64,000 bases of DNA, taken from contig CATQHF010000001.1 of assembly GCA_958295865.1 (NCBI GenBank), forward strand, positions 682,001-746,000, given 5' to 3'. Shown one piece after another: positions 1-8,430 of the stretch. Every line of letters starts with the position of its first letter. The first letter of the stretch is position 1. The position numbers and the translations under genes were made by a program. This stretch comes from an uncultured Dehalococcoidia bacterium. Its GTDB lineage: Bacteria; Chloroflexota; Dehalococcoidia; Lucifugimonadales; JADFKI01. Under the pieces are notes generated by a model that did not search any database, was not told the origin of the DNA, and saw only the letters and a list, made by a program, of their open reading frames with translations.

Positions 1-945
1 GCCGCGTATCGCGTTGATGAACTCCTCCTCCACGCGCCACTCCCCCTGATTCTCAGCCGGAATTTCAATCTCCGCCAACTCGCCGTCGTCGCGTGTGCCG
101 CCGTAGAGCGCCATACCCGGCGACTCCACGAACAGCGTGCCGTCCGTGCCGAACAGCCACGCGCCGTTGTCGGGCGAATGTCCCGTTACCGCGCTCATTC
201 GTATGTGCAGCAGCGGCCCGGAGTACATCTCGCACAGTACCTCGATATGGTCCGGAATGGTGATGACCTGCGCGTCGCCGTTGCCGTCCTGACGGCTCTT
301 GACATGCACGCGCGTCAGCGCCTGAACCGTCTGCGCCGGCCCTACCCAGCGCATCATCGCCTCGTACCAGATGCCCAGCTGCATAATGTTGTAGCCGCTC
401 AGGTCGCGGTCGTGCCGCCAGTGATGGGGCGCGCCCGGCGCGATGAAGCCGGCAGGGTGCATCGTGCGGTCATTCACCACAAGGTTCACCGAAAGCACAT
501 CGCCCAGATAGCCGTCCGCTATCAGCTGCTTGACCGTCTTGTCCACCCGCAGCGTCGTCGGCGAAGGCACAATCTGCGCGACCAGATGCTGCGCCAGCCT
601 CGAAGCGTCCAGCATCTCCCTCGCCTGCGCCGCGTCCATACACATGCGCGCCTCGGTCATCACATGCTTATCGCTCTCCAGCGCCGCAATCACCATATCG
701 CGGTGCATATACGGCCAAGTGCCGATGCAGATAGCATCCGTGTCGTCCGCGTCTATAAGGTCCGCCCAGTTGTCGTACACCTCGGAAAGCCCGTACTGGT
801 CGGCGATGCGCTGCCCCGACGCAACGCTGCGATTAGCCACGCTCACCAGCTCCACGCCCTCGATAGCCTGAAAGCCGGGTATATGGCGAAGCGTCGTATT
901 GCCGCCCGCGCCCACAAGTCCAATGCGAATAGTATCGTCTGCCAT
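1..945 (-). CDS. Gfo/Idh/MocA-family NAD(P)-dependent oxidoreductase (3' end outside window)
   Basis: The gene starts at ATG 943-945 on the minus strand and stays open for 315 codons to the window edge, so its C-terminus is missing. The N-terminus has the Rossmann motif GLVGAGGN (residues 8-15), then a stretch ending in YDNWADLIDADDTDAICIGT, typical of the NAD-binding half of this family. The second half (MHPAGFIAPGAPHHWRHD) matches the C-terminal alpha/beta substrate domain. The usual catalytic EKP motif reads TEARM here, so the canonical lysine is absent; the exact reaction is unknown, but sugar or inositol oxidation is usual for the family. No neighbour in the window belongs to its operon. 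Confidence 0.88.
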   Translation of the reverse strand, partial: MADDTIRIGLVGAGGNTTLRHIPGFQAIEGVELVSVANRSVASGQRIADQYGLSEVYDNWADLIDADDTDAICIGTWPYMHRDMVIAALESDKHVMTEARMCMDAAQAREMLDASRLAQHLVAQIVPSPTTLRVDKTVKQLIADGYLGDVLSVNLVVNDRTMHPAGFIAPGAPHHWRHDRDLSGYNIMQLGIWYEAMMRWVGPAQTVQALTRVHVKSRQDGNGDAQVITIPDHIEVLCEMYSGPLLHIRMSAVTGHSPDNGAWLFGTDGTLFVESPGMALYGGTRDDGELAEIEIPAENQGEWRVEEEFINAIRG

Positions 946-1082
946 ATGAAATCCGCTCCTCTGCCTAACTTGATGATGTCGTTAATTCTCGTCCGAATTA
1001 TAGCGACGGCTCATTTGTTAGTCTAGTTATGCCAACATTTCACCCCTTCACCCCACCATCCCGAACCCCCGTCCCCCACCCC

Positions 1083-1548
1083 GTCATTCCTGCGAAAGAA
1101 AGTCACCCCTACGAAAGCAGGGGCAGGAATCCAGAGCCTCCAATGGGCGCAATGGTGCAAAATCCACCCCATCCGTGATAAGCCAATTTTTTTCATTCGT
1201 GGTGAGCCTGTCGAACCACCCCTATCACCCACCTCCAAACCCCGCCATCCCGCGCCCCTCCCCCTCTCATTCCGACCATCTTTCTCTGTCATCCCGAACC
1301 CCCCTCCCCTTGTCATTCCGAACGCAGTGAGGAATCAAAAATCCCAATCCGCTACCATCCCTAAAATATCACAGCAATCTCACCCGTCATTCCTGCGAAA
1401 GCAGGAATCCAGAGCTTCCAATATCAACCATCCTCAACACACCGCAGCAATCCCCTTTGCCATCCCAAACACTCCCCTATCATCCCGCGCCCCTCCCCCT
1501 GTCATCCCGCCCCTCTTTCTATGTCATTCCGAACAGCGTGAGGAATCA
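1083..1548. repeat. Cluster of dispersed palindromic repeats in a 1-kb gene-free region
   Basis: The stretch 946-1955 holds no convincing gene before 1956. It contains three repeat families that recur through the window. R1 (GTCATTCCTGCGAAAGCAGG followed by AATCC) lies at about 1083-1135 and 1387-1412. R2 (GTCATTCCGAACGCAGTGAG followed by GAATC) lies at about 1312-1335 and 1522-1548. R3 (TTCGTGGTGAGCCTGTCGAA followed by CCACC) lies at about 1196-1222. Each is an imperfect palindrome of 20-30 bases, similar in style to Neisseria dRS3/NIME repeats. Short open frames here are made of the repeats and are not genes. Confidence 0.8.
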
Positions 1549-1669
1549 AAAATCCCAATCCACCAAACACATAAACTTCAGCAACCACCCCTGCACTCCG
1601 ACTCGCCTTCAGACCGCGAAACACCGCACACCAACCCTAAACACAACCCAATTCTTAATTCTTGATTGG

Positions 1670-1817
1670 AGAAAATCCCTTCCCCCTTGACGAGGGAATG
1701 TTCGTCGGCGAGGCGAGGACGCCGCAGATGTAATTGTCCCTTCCCCCTCTGGGGGAAGGTTAGGATGGGGGCGAAAACGCCCGCCCATCAACGTCTAAAC
1801 TATACCAATGCAATTCT
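1670..1817. mobile_element. MITE-like element, AGAAAAT...ATTCT family, left end damaged
   Basis: This segment carries the core shared by elements at 5208, 13561, 38249 and 57425: CCTTCCCCC-loop-GGGGGAAGG, GTTAGGATGGGGG, CGCCCATC and a terminal CCAATGCAATTCT. The left end reads AGAAAAT and then lacks the usual TGCATTAGT. I see no matching direct repeat beside it, so the insertion is old or was rearranged. It ends 17 bases before the -35 box of the gene at 1956. Confidence 0.6.
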
Positions 1818-1834
1818 CCCTCCAAAAATCACCC

Positions 1835-1864
1835 TTGACACCCCCTATACATCCCTGCTAATCT
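1835..1864 (+). promoter_or_regulatory. Sigma-70-type promoter for the gene at 1956
   Basis: TTGACA at 1835-1840, an 18-base spacer and TAATCT at 1859-1864, preceded by TG (extended -10). The segment from here to the start codon is conserved in the inverted second copy of the gene (promoter at 37237-37265). That conservation supports a real promoter and a long leader of about 85 bases. Confidence 0.7.
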
Positions 1865-1955
1865 ATCCGCAAGAACATAAGTTGCATATCAAGTACGAAC
1901 AACCTAGCACCTAATCCCTGACAACCCAAAACCCTGAAACTCATGGGAAAAACCA

Positions 1956-2768
1956 ATGAACCAACCAACCCCCATAAACCAGCACGCACAACAGGACAGC
2001 CAGGACAGTCATGCCCAACATGACCACCTGGACAACAGGCATTGCCAGAGCGCCATCGAGCACCTCCAGCACCTAGTCCACCAAGAAACCGACAACGGCA
2101 GAACCATCATACGAAGCATCGTCTCCATCATGACCGGCGACGACCAGGACAGCACACCCCATCACAGACTCCAAGCCGCCCGTCTGCTGCTCAAGCTCGG
2201 CTTCCAAGAAGCCGAAGCCCTCATCAACAGCCTCAGCTCCAAGATGGAACGGCAGGCAAAGAAGGAAGACGCCCAGGGAGAGAACGGCCCCCAGCAGGCA
2301 GTCAGCCCCGAACACGAAAGGCTGAACAAAAAGCTAGTCGCCCGCATCCGCGTCGAGACCGGCGAAGGCGCAAGCATAGTCAGAATACTCAACGAAGTGC
2401 TGGAAGGGCGCGACCGAGACGCCAAGCCAAGGGACAGGATAGAAGCCGCCAAAGTGCTGCTCAGTTGGGGCTTCGGCAACCCCTCCACCCCCGACCCTGA
2501 GTTCATGTCCTACTACTCCCCCTGCCACCCCGACTGCATCTGCGCCTGCCGCGACCTCGACGAAGACCACCCGGCGGTAGTGGAGAGCCACGCGCCTGTA
2601 TCAGAAGCGCACATGAAAGAAGTAGCCGAAGCAGAGCGCATAGAAGAGAAAGCAGCCGAAAGCGCAAGGCAAATCTCCCAAGGACACACCGACTACCTAT
2701 CCGAGATAAGCCACCTCCCCGGCAACAAAAAGCCCCGTCGCCCCGAACGCCACCCACCCTTCCGCTGA
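1956..2768 (+). CDS. Conserved hypothetical protein with two helical repeats and a Cys cluster (copy 1)
   Basis: A 270-residue protein of unknown function, nearly identical to the minus-strand protein at 36319-37128 (a one-residue indel and about three substitutions). It contains two related units: TIIRSIVSIMTGDDQ...RLQAARLLLKLGFQEAEAL (about residues 49-90) and SIVRILNEVLEGRDR...RIEAAKVLLSWGFGNPSTP (about 138-180). They resemble the helical AARxLLxxGFG unit seen in DUF5681 or small-terminase-like phage proteins; that link is inference. After them comes a dense cysteine stretch, CHPDCICAC (about residues 190-198), which could bind metal. The C-terminus is charged and Arg/Pro-rich. ATG 1956 is kept in both copies, but the Shine-Dalgarno is weak (GGGAAAA). 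Confidence 0.75.
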   Translation: MNQPTPINQHAQQDSQDSHAQHDHLDNRHCQSAIEHLQHLVHQETDNGRTIIRSIVSIMTGDDQDSTPHHRLQAARLLLKLGFQEAEALINSLSSKMERQAKKEDAQGENGPQQAVSPEHERLNKKLVARIRVETGEGASIVRILNEVLEGRDRDAKPRDRIEAAKVLLSWGFGNPSTPDPEFMSYYSPCHPDCICACRDLDEDHPAVVESHAPVSEAHMKEVAEAERIEEKAAESARQISQGHTDYLSEISHLPGNKKPRRPERHPPFR

Positions 2769-3050
2769 CAGCAGTAGGGGGCAGGCATCGGATAGCAACG
2801 GCATAAACTCTTTCCGTTCGTGGTGAGCCTGTCGAACCACCCTTCCGCCCCCTACCACCCCGTCATTCCTATAACTGTCAGGCAACCCGCCGACAGAAAA
2901 TCAAGGTAGCGCGGAAATGCCCACAGAGCATAGCCGCGTTCTCAGCGCGATAGCGGTTTCTTTTGGACGCAAAAATAGGGGCGACCGGCCGATCGCCCCT
3001 ACTCCGAAGGAAGTTGTCCCACCTATCGGAGATTTACCCGGCGCTTTGCG
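2769..3050. repeat. Gene-free gap with an R3 repeat and a GC-rich palindrome
   Basis: An R3 repeat lies at about 2815-2841. A palindrome AGGGGCGA-N8-TCGCCCCT lies at about 2978-3001. It also occurs in variant form near 36255-36285 beside the second copy of the preceding gene. I see no gene here. Confidence 0.6.
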
Positions 3051-3953
3051 CTACGCGCTCGGATAATGCAATCGTCCCTGCCGATCCGTGCGCGCCATAT
3101 ACACCTCGCCGCCGCCTGTGGTTACATACAGCGTCGTCAGGTCTGCGCCGCCGAATGAGCAGTTCGTAGGCTGGTCGGTGGGCGTCGGGTGCGTCTCCAA
3201 AACCTCGCCGGACGGCGAGAACACATAGACCATCGGGCCGGGCCCGCCGATGCGATTGCCCGCCGTGGCGACGATGTGCCCCTCCGTATCCAGTACCATG
3301 CCGTCGATGCCGCGATGCGCCCCGAAATCGTGCAGCACGCTATATTCTCCCAGGCTGCCGTCGTCGTTCACCGGATACGCGCGCAATTCGCGCTTCTCGT
3401 CGGCGTCGCGCCCGGACTGCGCCACATACAGCACGCTGTGATCCAGCGAGAACAGCAATCCGTTGGGGCGCGTGGTATCGAAGATAACGCGAGTGATAGC
3501 CCAACTTCCATCGTCCTGCTCGTCGATGCGATACACCGAATCGTGGTCGAGATCCTTGTTGGAGCGGTCATTGCTCCAGGGACCGCCCGCGCCGTCATAG
3601 AACGGGTCGGTGAACCAGACGCTCCCATTGGAGTCTATCGCAAGGTCGTTGGGCACATTCAAGCGCTTGCCCTCGAAGCCGTCCGCGAGTACGGTGGCGG
3701 AGCCGTCGGCCTCATAGCGCACGACGCGCCGCGCGCCGCCCTCGCAGGCGTAGAGCCGCCCGTCGGCGTCGAACATCAGCCCATTGGCGTTGTTCGTGTC
3801 CGCGCGATAGACGCTCGAACCCCTATCCTGCGGGTCGTATCGGATGATTCGGCTCGTGGGGATGTGCGTGAACAGCAGCCCGCTGCCATCCCAGGCGGGG
3901 CCCTCCGCCGTGCCGCCATAAGGTCCATTGACCATGATGAATTGCCAGCTCAT
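3051..3953 (-). CDS. SMP-30/gluconolactonase/LRE family protein
   Basis: A 300-residue six-bladed beta-propeller enzyme of the SMP-30/gluconolactonase family. These are metal-dependent lactonases that open sugar or related lactones. Family metal ligands are visible: Glu in AEGPAW (about residue 17), Asn in LNVPNDLAID (about 150) and Asp in HRGIDGMVLD (about 217). The length is typical. GGAG lies a few bases ahead of ATG 3953. The gene follows the aldolase at 3991-4818 by 37 bases on the same strand, so they probably form a two-gene catabolic operon acting on a sugar-acid-like substrate. Confidence 0.88.
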   Translation of the reverse strand: MSWQFIMVNGPYGGTAEGPAWDGSGLLFTHIPTSRIIRYDPQDRGSSVYRADTNNANGLMFDADGRLYACEGGARRVVRYEADGSATVLADGFEGKRLNVPNDLAIDSNGSVWFTDPFYDGAGGPWSNDRSNKDLDHDSVYRIDEQDDGSWAITRVIFDTTRPNGLLFSLDHSVLYVAQSGRDADEKRELRAYPVNDDGSLGEYSVLHDFGAHRGIDGMVLDTEGHIVATAGNRIGGPGPMVYVFSPSGEVLETHPTPTDQPTNCSFGGADLTTLYVTTGGGEVYMARTDRQGRLHYPSA

Positions 3954-3990
3954 ATATCATTCTCCAGTTTTCAGTTTTCAAGTGCCTGCT

Positions 3991-4818
3991 TTATATCACT
4001 TCTTCGGATTCGCCCACATCTTCGGCTGCCGCGCCGCCCAGCTTCGCGCCCGCCGCCTTGATTTCGCCGAACTCGCTGCGGTAGGCGTTGTGCATGCTGC
4101 GGGCGTCGCTGCTGTACAGCACGAAGCGCGCCCCCTCTTGCAGCCACTTTACCGTCAGCGGCACCGTCTGATGATGCATGAGCGTGGGGACGCCCGCCGC
4201 CTGGCACTTGGCGATAATCTCGCGCAGCGCGGATTCGTAGGCGGGATGGTCGTACTGGTCCGGCACTCCCAGCGTGATGCTCAGGTCGTTAGGCCCAACG
4301 AATATGGCGTCTATGCCCTTGACCTTCAGGATGTTTTCGAGGTTCTCGACGGCTGGTACGCTCTCAATGCCGATGATGCACACATTATTGCGGTTGCGCG
4401 CCTCCAGATACTCCTTCGTAGCCGGGCTTGGGAACTCGCCCGTGTCAACCGCCGTTCGCACCAGCTCGCCCTTGAGCGGACGCCACTTAGCCGCGCCGAC
4501 GACATCTTTCGCCTCATCCACCGTCTCGCAGTAGGGCGCGAGGACGCCCTGCGCTCCGGCGTCCAGCGCCATCGTTACATAGTGGGAGTCGGGTATGGGT
4601 ATGCGGACGATAGGCACGACGCCGCTGAAAGTGAACGCCGCGATGAAGTCCGCCACATCCATCCTGCCGCGCGGCGAATGTTCCGTGTCGATGATTACAT
4701 AGTCGATACCAAAGTTGGCGAATGCCGTCGTCCAGCGCGGGTTGCGCCCCATGCTAATCATCGTGCCATAGACGATACCGCCATTCTGCACCCTGTCCTT
4801 GAGTTCTGCGCCGTTCAT
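3991..4818 (-). CDS. HpcH/HpaI-type class II aldolase
   Basis: A 275-residue TIM-barrel aldolase of the HpcH/HpaI (2-keto-3-deoxy acid aldolase) family, which splits hydroxy-keto acids into pyruvate and an aldehyde using a divalent metal. Visible signatures are IIDTEHSPRG (about residues 42-51), VRIPIPD, GAQGVLAPYCET, IIGIES (metal-ligand Glu) and DAIFVGPNDLSITLG (metal-ligand Asp). The C-terminus has about 20 extra acidic residues. It is the first gene of the pair with the downstream SMP-30 lactonase. The substrate cannot be read from sequence. Confidence 0.88.
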   Translation of the reverse strand: MNGAELKDRVQNGGIVYGTMISMGRNPRWTTAFANFGIDYVIIDTEHSPRGRMDVADFIAAFTFSGVVPIVRIPIPDSHYVTMALDAGAQGVLAPYCETVDEAKDVVGAAKWRPLKGELVRTAVDTGEFPSPATKEYLEARNRNNVCIIGIESVPAVENLENILKVKGIDAIFVGPNDLSITLGVPDQYDHPAYESALREIIAKCQAAGVPTLMHHQTVPLTVKWLQEGARFVLYSSDARSMHNAYRSEFGEIKAAGAKLGGAAAEDVGESEEVI

Positions 4819-4907
4819 CTAGTCCTCCATATAATAGTAGTCAGCCGGGTGTGTTGACCTGCTGATTGTATCCTGCGATATGTGTGTGTCAAGTGTAGGG
4901 TGGTTCG

Positions 4908-5195
4908 CAGGGCAATTGCATCTAAATCGTTGTTATGTTCTGTTGGAACGGAAATCACATCGCCTTCTCCAATGTCATTCCGAACGCAGTGAGGAATCTA
5001 AAGTTTTTGCCACCAACACGCCCGATATAGCAAGCATTTTAGACCCCGAACGGAGTGAGGGGTGACAATTGAAAATCCCTGGGCAAATCAACAAACTCAT
5101 AATATCTGAACATTGATGAACAAGTCTGATATAGTGTGTCTAAACACCCAATCTTCGGTAGGATTTGCCCTTGAAATTTAGATGCGATTGCCCTG
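4908..5195. mobile_element. MITE-like element with 20-bp inverted termini and 10-bp target duplication
   Basis: The left end CAGGGCAATTGCATCTAAAT (4908-4927) is matched by the inverted right end ATTTAGATGCGATTGCCCTG (5176-5195), with one mismatch. Both ends are bordered by the same 10 bases, GGGTGGTTCG (4898-4907 and 5196-5205), as expected for a target-site duplication. The 288-bp interior has no transposase and carries R2-type repeats (about 4973-5000 and 5045-5070). IS4-type elements often make 10-12 bp duplications, so mobilisation by such a transposase is a guess. Confidence 0.75.
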
Positions 5196-5207
5196 GGGTG
5201 GTTCGAG

Positions 5208-5306
5208 AGAAAATTGCATTAGTCCCTTCCCCCTTCGGGGGAAGGTTAGGATGGGGGGCGAAAATGCTTGCCCATCGACGGCTAAACTGTACTAACGCAA
5301 CTTTCG
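5208..5306. mobile_element. MITE-like element, AGAAAATTGCATTAGT family, 99 bp
   Basis: The left terminus AGAAAATTGCATTAGT (5208-5223) pairs with the inverted right terminus ending ACTAACGCAACTTTCG (5306). The flanking 9-mers are TGGTTCGAG (5199-5207) and CGGTTCGAG (5307-5315), 8 of 9 identical, as for a 9-bp target duplication. The core is a CCTTCCCCC/GGGGGAAGG hairpin followed by GTTAGGATGGGG and CCCATCGACGG. It sits directly beside the 4908-5195 element, whose target duplication it overlaps. Confidence 0.75.
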
Positions 5307-5395
5307 CGGTTCGAGATGGCGTTTCAATTTAGGTGGCAAACCTTTTCGTCATCTTTACATGGCATCGTTGACGCCCCCGCATCGCGCTGGTAGGC

Positions 5396-6652
5396 TTGCC
5401 GCATCTTGCGCGGGGGTGGGCGTTGCGCCGCATAAGCTACGGCTGGGTCGTTTTGGCTACGGGCTTCACCGTGCTGTTCTTCAGCAGCGGTTCGCGCTTT
5501 GCCTTCGGCCTGCTGCTGCGCCCGATGAGCGAAGACCTGGATCTGAGCCGCTCGGCGCTCTCGCTCGCCGCCGCCTGCTTCATGGTCGTGTCCGCTCTCT
5601 CCATGCCCTTCTTCGGGCGGCTGATCGATATTTACAGCCTGCGCCTCATCATCGCAATCGGCGCTGTCGTGGCGTCGGCGGGCATCGCGCTGATGGGACT
5701 GGCGGCGACGCAATGGCAGGTGATACTGCTGTACGGCGTCGTGTTCGCCATCGGCAACGGCGGCACTTCTGTTGGGCCGATTGGCGTCATGATAAGCCGC
5801 TGGTTCGAGCGAGGCAGGGGAACCGCCACCGGCGCGGCGATGTCGGGCAACGCGATGGGGCAGCTCGTCATCATAACCGCGCTGGCGTCCACGCTGGCAT
5901 ATATCGGATGGCGCAACGCCTACATAGCCCTGGGGCTGGTCAACCTAGTCATCGTAGTTCCGCTGGTCATCGCATTCGCCAGAGCCAAGCCCGAACCCGA
6001 CGCGCCGCAAGCGGAAGCTTCCGCCGCAAGCCCGTCCCCTGATACGGCATCGCCGCTTCCCCTGAGAACTATCCTCGCCTCGCGCCAGTTCTGGCTGCTG
6101 GTGGTGGTGTACTCTATATGCGGATTTCAGGACTTCTTCGTGGCTACCCATATCGTGGCATTCGCGCAGGACGAGGGGCTGAGCGTCGCGCTGTCCGGCA
6201 ACCTGTTCGCGCTCATGGGGTTGATGGGGCTGATGGGCGTTATGATGGCGGGTACGCTCTCCGACCTGTTCGGTTCGGCGCTTCCTACGGCGCTGTGCTT
6301 TCTGGCGCGGATAGTCTGCTTCGGGTTCATAATCTTCTTTCAGGACACGACGGCGATAGTAGTCTTCGCGCTGCTGTACGGCTTCACATTCCTGATAACC
6401 GCGCCGCTCACGGTAACATTCGCCGGAAAGATGTTCGGCGCTGCGCGTCTTGGCACGATGAGCGGCATAATCAATATGACGCATCAGATAGCCGGAGGTC
6501 TTGGCGCGCTTGTCGGAGGGCTTGTCTTCGACGCGCGCGGGAATTATGACGTGGCGTTCGTGCTGATGTTCGCGCTTGCCGCGCTTGCCACCGCGCTGAC
6601 CTTTATGTTGAGGGAGCGGCTGATAGCGGAGCCTGCCGCGCGGACAGCCTGA
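5396..6652 (+). CDS. MFS transporter (monocarboxylate/oxalate-formate antiporter-like)
   Basis: A 418-residue major facilitator protein with about 12 hydrophobic segments split by a hydrophilic loop near residues 200-225 (KPEPDAPQAEASAAS). The N-terminal YGWVVLATGF and the WFERGRGTATG loop between helices 4 and 5 are typical of the oxalate/formate and monocarboxylate antiporter-like branch. The start is uncertain. TTG 5396 gives the longest frame, and another TTG lies nine codons downstream. No ATG precedes the first membrane helix in frame. The 3' end faces another MFS gene 12 bases away. Confidence 0.85.
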   Translation: MPHLARGWALRRISYGWVVLATGFTVLFFSSGSRFAFGLLLRPMSEDLDLSRSALSLAAACFMVVSALSMPFFGRLIDIYSLRLIIAIGAVVASAGIALMGLAATQWQVILLYGVVFAIGNGGTSVGPIGVMISRWFERGRGTATGAAMSGNAMGQLVIITALASTLAYIGWRNAYIALGLVNLVIVVPLVIAFARAKPEPDAPQAEASAASPSPDTASPLPLRTILASRQFWLLVVVYSICGFQDFFVATHIVAFAQDEGLSVALSGNLFALMGLMGLMGVMMAGTLSDLFGSALPTALCFLARIVCFGFIIFFQDTTAIVVFALLYGFTFLITAPLTVTFAGKMFGAARLGTMSGIINMTHQIAGGLGALVGGLVFDARGNYDVAFVLMFALAALATALTFMLRERLIAEPAARTA

Positions 6653-6664
6653 CGCGGCTCCGCG

Positions 6665-7888
6665 CTAATCTCCCGCAGGCGCCTGCCCCGGCAGGTTTGT
6701 CGGCGACTTGGCGTTGCCCGCCACGAAGCCGACCGCCCCGAACAGCGCGCCGATGCCGGCGATGCCGAATGTCGCCGCCATACCCACGACGCCCGCAATC
6801 GGCCCCATGAGGAACGCGCCCGCCGAGCCGCCGATGTCCCATGCCTGCTGAAGCGTAGCCATACCCGCGCTGCGCTCCCTGACGGACACCCTGTCCACCG
6901 TCAGCGACTGTATGCCCGGTTGAATTAGCCCAAAGGCTAATCCGGCGCAGAATCCGGCCGACCAGAGCATGAGCGGGAAGAATGCCACGCTCATGATGAA
7001 CATGGAAGTGGCTACGGACAGCAGTCCGGGAATTATCACGGCGGCTCGTCCATACTTGTCGGCGAGACGCCCGCCTACCGTCATCGTGATGAAGGCGGTC
7101 GCGGAAAACACGGTGTAGAAAAGTCCCGGGTTGCCCAGATTCTCCTGCCTAGCGAGCAGCGGCAAGAAGGTGTTCACCGGCGCGGTCGTGAATGTGTATG
7201 TCAGGAACACCAGCGTGGGGAAGATTGCCGCCTTGGAGACCAGCGGCGGCTTTTCGGCTGCCCGCGCCGTATCTTGCGGCGGCTTCTCGAAGGCGATGCG
7301 GCTTGCCGATATTCGCATCATCGCCAATGTGCCGATTGCCGCGACTATCGCGGAGAACAGGAAGGCGTTGTGGAAGCCGCCATATTCCAGGATGAGCGAC
7401 GCCGTAAGTGGAGCGTACAGGAACGAGACATTGATGGCGCTGCCCATATATGCCATAGCCTCCGCTCGGCGCGTGGGCGGCGCGAGGTTGGCGACGATGG
7501 TCGATGTGGCGACCGGACCCAGCGCAAGCCCAACGCCTTGCAGCATCCGCATCGGGATGAGCCACCAGAAGCTCAGCGCGCCGATGTACGACAGGCTGCC
7601 GATGGAGACTATCGCCGTGCCTACCACCGCCACTCGCTTGGGCCCCAGCGTGTATATCCACTGTCCGGCAAAGGGGCGAATCAGCAGTCCGACGATGCCA
7701 AACGAGCCTACTATGATGCCCAAGTGCCACTCATCCCCGCCGCGATAGAACACATACGGAGGAATGGTCGTGAGCACAGAGGTATAGCCGGCGAACATAA
7801 AGTGCGCCGACAGCATGTTCAGGACGAAATCGGCCGTCCATAGCCTTTCGCCTTGGCTCGTCTGAGATGCGCCCGCCCGTGCTTCCAT
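6665..7888 (-). CDS. MFS transporter (YwoG-like multidrug/sugar type)
   Basis: A 407-residue, 12-helix major facilitator transporter. Signature loops include GIIVGSFGIVGLLIRPFAGQ after helix 2, MRMLQGVGLALGPVATS in helix 4 and GGRLADKYGRAAVI between helices 8 and 9, the classic MFS loop motif. It converges on the preceding MFS gene but is a different subfamily. The substrate is unknown. ATG 7888 begins a hydrophilic N-terminus of about 17 residues, normal for the family. Confidence 0.85.
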   Translation of the reverse strand: MEARAGASQTSQGERLWTADFVLNMLSAHFMFAGYTSVLTTIPPYVFYRGGDEWHLGIIVGSFGIVGLLIRPFAGQWIYTLGPKRVAVVGTAIVSIGSLSYIGALSFWWLIPMRMLQGVGLALGPVATSTIVANLAPPTRRAEAMAYMGSAINVSFLYAPLTASLILEYGGFHNAFLFSAIVAAIGTLAMMRISASRIAFEKPPQDTARAAEKPPLVSKAAIFPTLVFLTYTFTTAPVNTFLPLLARQENLGNPGLFYTVFSATAFITMTVGGRLADKYGRAAVIIPGLLSVATSMFIMSVAFFPLMLWSAGFCAGLAFGLIQPGIQSLTVDRVSVRERSAGMATLQQAWDIGGSAGAFLMGPIAGVVGMAATFGIAGIGALFGAVGFVAGNAKSPTNLPGQAPAGD

Positions 7889-7974
7889 CTATCTATCAGA
7901 AAACCTTGCTTGTGGTAAGCCCGTTGAACCGTAGAATGTGAGGCCATTCAATCCGCTCACAGACTTTAACACAT

Positions 7975-8235
7975 CCGCGTCCTTTCCATCCCTGCTTTTG
8001 CGAGGGCAGGCTTTGTCTATGGATGTCAATTCGCCCCCGCTCACTCACCCGTCATTCCTGCGAAAGAAAGTCACCCCTGCGAAAGCAGGGGCAGGAATCC
8101 GGTGCGATATAGCAACAAAACCATTCGTCTCCAAGGTTTTCAATCGTCCCCCGGAACTCTTTCAATCGTCCCCCCGAACTCTCTCAATTGTCACCTGTCA
8201 CCCCGAACGGAGTGAGGGGGCTGACATGGTACTGA
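7975..8235. repeat. Gene-free gap: R1/R2 repeats and a short tandem triplet
   Basis: Between 7889 and 8382 I see no gene. An R1 repeat with an internal insertion lies at about 8049-8101. A short direct repeat (TTTCAATCGTCCCCC followed by GAACTCT) occurs three times at about 8138-8190, decaying in the third copy. An R2-like CACCCCGAACGGAGTGAGGG lies at about 8199-8218. Confidence 0.65.
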
Positions 8236-8382
8236 TTCATTACACGGGGGAGTTGGCATAAAGCGACTCCCCCTTGAAAACAGAAAAGAGAATGACAAAA
8301 ATGCAAGGGCGAAATGAGGGACGGCGCTGAAGACGCTCCTGTACTCACACGAAGCTAGGCTAATCGGAAGTGGCTCGGCGGT

Positions 8383-8411
8383 TGTCAATCAGAGCCGCCG
8401 CCGCTAATATA
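8383..8411 (+). promoter_or_regulatory. Predicted promoter of the coiled-coil gene at 8431
   Basis: TTGTCA (8383-8388), a 17-base spacer and TAATAT (8406-8411). It sits directly ahead of GGAGG (about 8421-8425) and ATG 8431, which gives a very short leader. Confidence 0.6.
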
Positions 8412-8430
8412 GTGGAACAAGGAGGATGTC

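Noticed and set aside
1327-1690. Small proteins in the 1-kb gap
   Set aside because: The translations are made of the R1 and R2 repeats and recur wherever the repeats occur; no ribosome site or family.
1956-2768. Remnant of a prophage (terminase-small-like protein)
   Set aside because: The helical units only resemble DUF5681-type sequences; no other phage gene, attachment site or integrase lies near either copy.
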